Source of the DNA: Paraburkholderia sp. HP33-1
GTDB taxonomy: Bacteria > Pseudomonadota > Gammaproteobacteria > Burkholderiales > Burkholderiaceae
Length of the DNA: 64,000 bases
Direction of reading: 5' to 3'
NCBI RefSeq assembly: GCF_021390595.1
Contig: NZ_JAJEJR010000003.1
Span: forward strand, 620,001 to 684,000
A program made the position numbers and the translations under genes. Below, one piece after another: positions 60,037-64,000 of the stretch. The notes beneath the pieces were generated by a model. It worked only from the letters and a program-made list of their open reading frames with translations. It was not told the DNA's origin and searched no databases. The first letter of the stretch is position 1. Every line of letters starts with the position of its first letter.

Positions 60037-61956
60037 TCATGGACGCGATATCGCTTCGTCTTCCCAATCGACCGCGAAAGCATATTTCCCCAGTGCTGCC
60101 GCGAGCACTGGTGCGGATCCGCTCGCGCCGATCCGCACGACGTAGCCTCGACGCTTATCCTGTACCACCGTTAGCCGATCAAGCGTTACGCCGAGTTCGT
60201 CAGCACAAGTGCGCACGACGCTTTCGATTTCCCATTCCAGCAACGCAGGCTTAAAAATCTTGCCGACCGCAGTCACGGGAACCGCGCGCAATATCCTCAC
60301 GTACCTGGGCACAGCCGCGCGCTCGCCGATGTTCCGCGCGGCGAACTGCAACAAGTCGTCCGCGCTCGCGCTTGCCGTATCTTTCAACTGCACATAAACA
60401 ACCGGAATCTCCCCGGCATGCGCATCCGGACGCCCGACCGCGGCGGCCAGCGCCACCGCCGGGTGCTGAAGCAGCGCGTCCTCGATCGTGCGCGGATCGA
60501 TGTTGTGACCGCCGCGAATGATCAGTTCCTTCTTTCGGCCTACCAGCCAGAAATATCCGTCGGCATCGCAACGTCCCAAATCGCCTGTATTGAGCCAGCG
60601 CGTCCCTTCGATATCGATCCAAAGGCCCACGTTGTGAAGCGCGTCGAGATAGCCGCGAAAAACGTTCGGCCCGTGGATCGCAATCACGCCGACTTCATCG
60701 ACAGCGGCGTGGCGCAGATAAGCGCCGCTATCGTCGAGTATCACCGCGCTCATCTGCTGATATGGCAACCGCAGACCGATCGAGCCGATACGGCACTCGC
60801 CGTCGAGCGGGTTCAACGACGACACGCACGCGCCTTCCGTCAAGCCGTACCCTTCGACAATCCTGATGCCGGTGACCTTCTCGAAGCTGCGAGCAAGTTC
60901 GGCCGGCATGGGCGCGGCGCCGCACGCCGCAAACTGTAGCGAGGTGATCTTGCGTGCGCCGACAGGCTGTTGCAGCAGCGCTGCGAACAATGTGGGCACC
61001 CCTGAAAAGACGTTCACTTCAAACGCCTCCACGATGTCCCAGAAGCGCGCGATGACATCCTTGCCGCGATATCCCTGCGGAGTGCCGAGCACCACGTGGA
61101 ATCCCCGCATCCATGACATGAGCCCGGTTACCAGTTGACCGTTGACGTGAAACAGCGGCAGTCCGCAGAAGATCGTTGTGCCTGCGTAGTCGCGTGCCTG
61201 GACCTCGCCGGCGGCCCATGCGTCGAAAACTTCAGCACCGTGGGTACGCACGGCGATCTTGGGGCGGCCCGTGGTGCCGCCCGTGCAGAAATACGATGAC
61301 GGGTCGTCCGGCAGAATGTCGCGCGCGCGAACCAGGCGGTCGTGCGGCCGCTTCGCCATCTGCCTGTGAAGATTGACCACGCGTTTGCCGCGAACGTTTC
61401 GCCGTGCCCGCCATTCGATCAACGCGAGCGCCGCGCGCTTCGCCGCCGGCACGTAAGGCCGAAGATCGACCCAGACAATCGTTTCGACAGAGGGCATCGC
61501 GTCGAGCTGGGCGGCAAGCTTGGGCCAGATGTCGGTTCCTGGCGTCGGCGCGAGGCACACGAGCACCTTGGCGCGCGCCGCGTCGACCAGCTCCGCGATT
61601 TGCGCGCCGTCTTGCAGCGGATTGATCGCCATCGCAATCCCGGCAGCTTCGCCGCCCCAGATCACGAAATGCGTCTCCGGCAGGTTCGGCAGCACGAATG
61701 CGACGACGTCGCGCGAAGTCACCCCGAGACTGCCGAATACGTTGGCAGTACGGCAAATGTCCGCGTATAGCTCGCTGAAAGTCCACGTGAACGGACGCGC
61801 AATATCCTCGACGTCGAGAAAGAATGAAAGCGCGCGTTCGGTTGGCCGACGCGCCGCCTGCGCCTCGAATACCTGAAAGGTGCCAGGAGGCAGGGAGTGC
61901 TGCGACAGCGGCACGGCCTCGATCGCCTCGATATCGTGTATGTTACGAACGGCCAT
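60037..61956 (-). CDS. acyl-CoA synthetase (AMP-forming), 639 residues
   Basis: The AMP-binding core is unambiguous: P-loop SSYFCTGGTTGRPKIAVR, FAACGAAPMP, YGLTEGACVSSLNPLDG, NTGDLGRCDADGYFWLVGRK with the hinge, KELIIRGGHNIDPRTIEDAL and the C-terminal catalytic Lys region VTAVGKIFKPALLEWE. It activates a carboxylic acid as acyl-AMP and forms the CoA thioester. It belongs to the fatty-acid/aromatic-acid group; the substrate is open. It is the last gene of a minus-strand unit with an OmpW-like porin and an amidohydrolase, which suggests uptake and breakdown of a specific acid. Confidence 0.9.
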   Translation of the reverse strand: MAVRNIHDIEAIEAVPLSQHSLPPGTFQVFEAQAARRPTERALSFFLDVEDIARPFTWTFSELYADICRTANVFGSLGVTSRDVVAFVLPNLPETHFVIWGGEAAGIAMAINPLQDGAQIAELVDAARAKVLVCLAPTPGTDIWPKLAAQLDAMPSVETIVWVDLRPYVPAAKRAALALIEWRARRNVRGKRVVNLHRQMAKRPHDRLVRARDILPDDPSSYFCTGGTTGRPKIAVRTHGAEVFDAWAAGEVQARDYAGTTIFCGLPLFHVNGQLVTGLMSWMRGFHVVLGTPQGYRGKDVIARFWDIVEAFEVNVFSGVPTLFAALLQQPVGARKITSLQFAACGAAPMPAELARSFEKVTGIRIVEGYGLTEGACVSSLNPLDGECRIGSIGLRLPYQQMSAVILDDSGAYLRHAAVDEVGVIAIHGPNVFRGYLDALHNVGLWIDIEGTRWLNTGDLGRCDADGYFWLVGRKKELIIRGGHNIDPRTIEDALLQHPAVALAAAVGRPDAHAGEIPVVYVQLKDTASASADDLLQFAARNIGERAAVPRYVRILRAVPVTAVGKIFKPALLEWEIESVVRTCADELGVTLDRLTVVQDKRRGYVVRIGASGSAPVLAAALGKYAFAVDWEDEAISRP

Positions 61957-61987
61957 GCCGTTGCTCCTTGTTAGCGATGAGTTGAGA

Positions 61988-62713
61988 TCAGAACCGGTAT
62001 CCGATCGAGACGAAGCTGGTGACCGGATCGATCTTCAGTTTCGCGGTGGTCGTGACTGTGCCGACAGCCGAGTGAGTCGTCAACGTTGCGCGACTCGACA
62101 GCCATACGTAGGAAAGCGACACGCCGACCGACCAGTGCGAATCGATGTTGTAAGTCAGCCCCGCATTGACGATTGGAGCAAACGATTTGCTGAGCGATGC
62201 AGATGTCGGTCCCTCCAGTAGTGTGCCGGTCGCCGGCGAGAAGAGGAACTGCCCGCTCGAAAGCGGCGCGCTCAACTGGACACTGTTGAACCAGACATAA
62301 GAAACACCCGCGCCGACATAGGGACGCAAGCGCGCCGACGGTTCACCAAAATGATATTGGGCGAGCAAAGCCGGACTGTAGGAACGTGCATTGCCTAGCT
62401 CGCCGAGCGATGCCAGCGTGCCCGTGCCGTTCAGATGCAGCGTGGGAGGAACACCCAGAATGGTTTCGATCGCGATATGGTCGGTCACGAAGTAGGTGGC
62501 AGTAAGCGCGAAAGTATCGGTATCGGCGACACTCGCGCCGGTGCCCTCCATCGTGCTGGTATGCCCAAGCGCATTGACGGTGAGCGGCTGACTCGAGTCT
62601 TGCGGCGCCATATGCATCCAGCCCGCATTGACCATCCATTGTCCTGCCGACTGGGCATGGGCGAGCGAGATCGCCGAGAGCGACAGGAGGACTGCCGCGC
62701 TTGTCTGCTTCAT
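61988..62713 (-). CDS. OmpW-family outer-membrane protein
   Basis: ATG 62713 with GGAGA upstream opens a signal peptide (KQTSAAVLLSLSAISLAHAQ). The mature 8-stranded barrel has VNAGWMHMAPQDSS, then FALTATYFVTDHIAIETILG and VPPTLHL, the usual OmpW core, ARLRPYVGAGVSYVWFNSVQ and the terminal VTSFVSIGYRF with closing Phe. OmpW channels carry small hydrophobic compounds across the outer membrane. It lies 31 bp before the acyl-CoA synthetase, so the two are likely co-transcribed. Confidence 0.9.
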   Translation of the reverse strand: MKQTSAAVLLSLSAISLAHAQSAGQWMVNAGWMHMAPQDSSQPLTVNALGHTSTMEGTGASVADTDTFALTATYFVTDHIAIETILGVPPTLHLNGTGTLASLGELGNARSYSPALLAQYHFGEPSARLRPYVGAGVSYVWFNSVQLSAPLSSGQFLFSPATGTLLEGPTSASLSKSFAPIVNAGLTYNIDSHWSVGVSLSYVWLSSRATLTTHSAVGTVTTTAKLKIDPVTSFVSIGYRF

Positions 62714-62805
62714 GTTGTCTCCGTTATTTATGTAGTGCTGCTTACTACGTGATAGCGCGCTTTTGCGGCGCGCCGGGGCCTGCACGTCATGACCGTTGCC
62801 GGTGC

Positions 62806-63885
62806 TTAACGATTTCTTAGTCTGTCGATCAGCCGCACGCTTGCGTTGGCCGCTGCGTACTTCATCGAGGTCAACACGCCCTCGTCGCGTGTCGCTGAGT
62901 TGATGATGGATTCGCCGGCGGTTGCAAAGCGCGGGAACAAGGTCAATGCGTGTCTGCGATCAATGCCGCGACGCACGTCGTCGCCCCAGATCGGTGACGT
63001 TTCGAGTGTCACGCGCTGCATCGTTGTGACCGGGGCGGGCGCGAACGGGAAGTCGCTGCCAAAAAGAATCTGCGACGGCTCCACGAGTTCGCGCAGCGCG
63101 GCTTGCGGGAAGGGTGCGGGCGAGAGCGCGGTATCGAAGTAGAAACGCCGGATATACGAGAGCACGCCGGCGGGCGCACTCGTCGTGTATTGCGGCAGCA
63201 GGTTTGCAAGCGACAGTCGCCACGCGACATAAGGCAAGAAGCCGCCCGCGTGCGCCAGAATCCAGCGAATGTTCGGGTAGCGTTCAAGCGTGCCGCTCAG
63301 AATCAGGCTGACGGCGGCGCGCGTCGTGTCACAGAGAAATTCGATCAAAAATCCCGGCGCGCCCAGGCCGAGTTGTTCACTCGACTCGTGCAGATTCGGG
63401 TGCAGGAACACCACCGCGCGACGGCGGTCGAGTTCCGCCATCAGTTCGTCGAATTCGGGCGCGCCGAGAAACTTGCCTTGCGTGCTTCCGAGCAGCACGA
63501 CGCCGTCAGCGTTCAGGGTGTCGAGCGCGTAGGCCGCTTCGTGACAGGCATGTTCGGTCAGCGGCATCGGCAGCACCGCGAAGGAGCCGAAGCGGCCCGG
63601 ATGTTGTTCGGCCAGTCGCGCGGTGTATTCATTGCAGCTCCGCGCTAGCGAGCATGCTTCGTCGACGTCGCCGAAATACACGCCAGGCGCGGAGATCGAA
63701 AGCAGGGCGGTTTCGATCGCGTTGGCGTCCATCACCTTGAGCGAATCGCTTGCGCTCCATGTGGGCAACTCGGCGCCCGCGACTTTCTGGATGCCGTGCC
63801 TCGCCATGACCTCCCGATAGGGCGGGGGTACGAAATGATGATGAACGTCGATACGTCTCGCGGATGAGCTCAAGCGCAGCTCCAT
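62806..63885 (-). CDS. amidohydrolase (ACMSD/resorcylate decarboxylase-like superfamily)
   Basis: I start at ATG 63885 (MELRLSSSARRIDVHHHFVP); the frame runs on to 63975 without good coding sequence, and no strong ribosome site is visible. The metal ligands of the amidohydrolase-2 family are in place: DVHHHF at the N-terminus, His in VVFLHPNLHE, His in WILAHAGGFLPY and Asp in LFGSDFPFAPAP. Members decarboxylate or hydrolyse aromatic and enoic acids (ACMSD, gamma-resorcylate decarboxylase, uracil-type hydrolases). It is the first visible gene of the minus-strand catabolic unit. Confidence 0.87.
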   Translation of the reverse strand: MELRLSSSARRIDVHHHFVPPPYREVMARHGIQKVAGAELPTWSASDSLKVMDANAIETALLSISAPGVYFGDVDEACSLARSCNEYTARLAEQHPGRFGSFAVLPMPLTEHACHEAAYALDTLNADGVVLLGSTQGKFLGAPEFDELMAELDRRRAVVFLHPNLHESSEQLGLGAPGFLIEFLCDTTRAAVSLILSGTLERYPNIRWILAHAGGFLPYVAWRLSLANLLPQYTTSAPAGVLSYIRRFYFDTALSPAPFPQAALRELVEPSQILFGSDFPFAPAPVTTMQRVTLETSPIWGDDVRRGIDRRHALTLFPRFATAGESIINSATRDEGVLTSMKYAAANASVRLIDRLRNR

Positions 63886-64000
63886 TGTCAATGGCGATCG
63901 AACTGGCCGGGACGGGCGAGCTTCATCGCTTCGTTGAACCACAGCGCGACGGCGAACCGTCCGCCAAGGCGGCACGAACCATCTTCGAGCGAGCGAAGCA

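Overview
The window is GC-rich (mostly above 60 % by eye) and dense with genes. Its codon use, the NagE/enzyme I pair, the gene order and the protein types all point to a Burkholderiaceae beta-proteobacterium, most likely Paraburkholderia or Caballeronia. I saw no tRNA, rRNA, CRISPR array or intact insertion sequence.

Layout. Positions 1-6037 carry core metabolism: the end of a PTS enzyme I gene, an N-acetylglucosamine/glucose PTS IIBC with a second degenerate IIB domain, an AspT-type transporter, a fermentative D-lactate dehydrogenase and an exported gamma-glutamylcyclotransferase-like protein. Positions 6348-9492 are a lower-GC accessory patch. It holds a 3D-domain (MltA-like) peptidoglycan-targeting toxin with a periplasmic immunity-like protein, followed by a tandem copy of the pair that is visibly decayed.

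Positions 9640-42479 hold the main system, an extracellular-contractile-injection-system-like (phage-tail-like) cluster. It includes a DUF4157 effector-like protein on the minus strand, a sensor-less sigma-54-type activator, a sheath with a Pro/Ala-rich insert, tube, DUF4255 cap protein, AAA+ ATPase, LysM and tube-like adaptors, hub, spike, PAAR-like tip, gp25, two baseplate J proteins, a tail-I/beta-helix protein, a DUF6519 protein, a coiled-coil membrane protein and a lipoprotein. Most genes overlap by 4 bp (ATGA or GTGA), so they are translationally coupled. No capsid, terminase, TssB/TssC or ClpV is present, which argues against a prophage or a type VI system. Directly downstream lies a three-gene module: a CHAT/caspase-fold protease with a visible His/Cys dyad, a membrane-spanning nSTAND ATPase, and an unknown 369-residue protein. 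Such pairs are known from bacterial immunity and regulated cell death. I infer that the contractile particle is coupled to, or has captured, a protease-STAND sensor module, and this is the strongest candidate for an undescribed system here.

Positions 42490-54456 are metabolic. An SDR sits divergent from a LysR regulator, and a secreted RNase-Sa-like lipoprotein has lost both general acid and general base. A LysR-controlled catabolic operon follows (VOC dioxygenase, FAD monooxygenase, BKACE enzyme, alpha/beta hydrolase, cyclase-family hydrolase and aromatic-uptake porin), starting opposite a perfect 10-5-10 bp operator-like palindrome. A MmgE/PrpD protein with a Tat-like leader closes the region. 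Positions 54822-59157 hold a DUF1428 protein and a McrBC-type restriction pair amid gene debris. Positions 60037-63885 are a minus-strand operon of acyl-CoA synthetase, OmpW-like porin and amidohydrolase.
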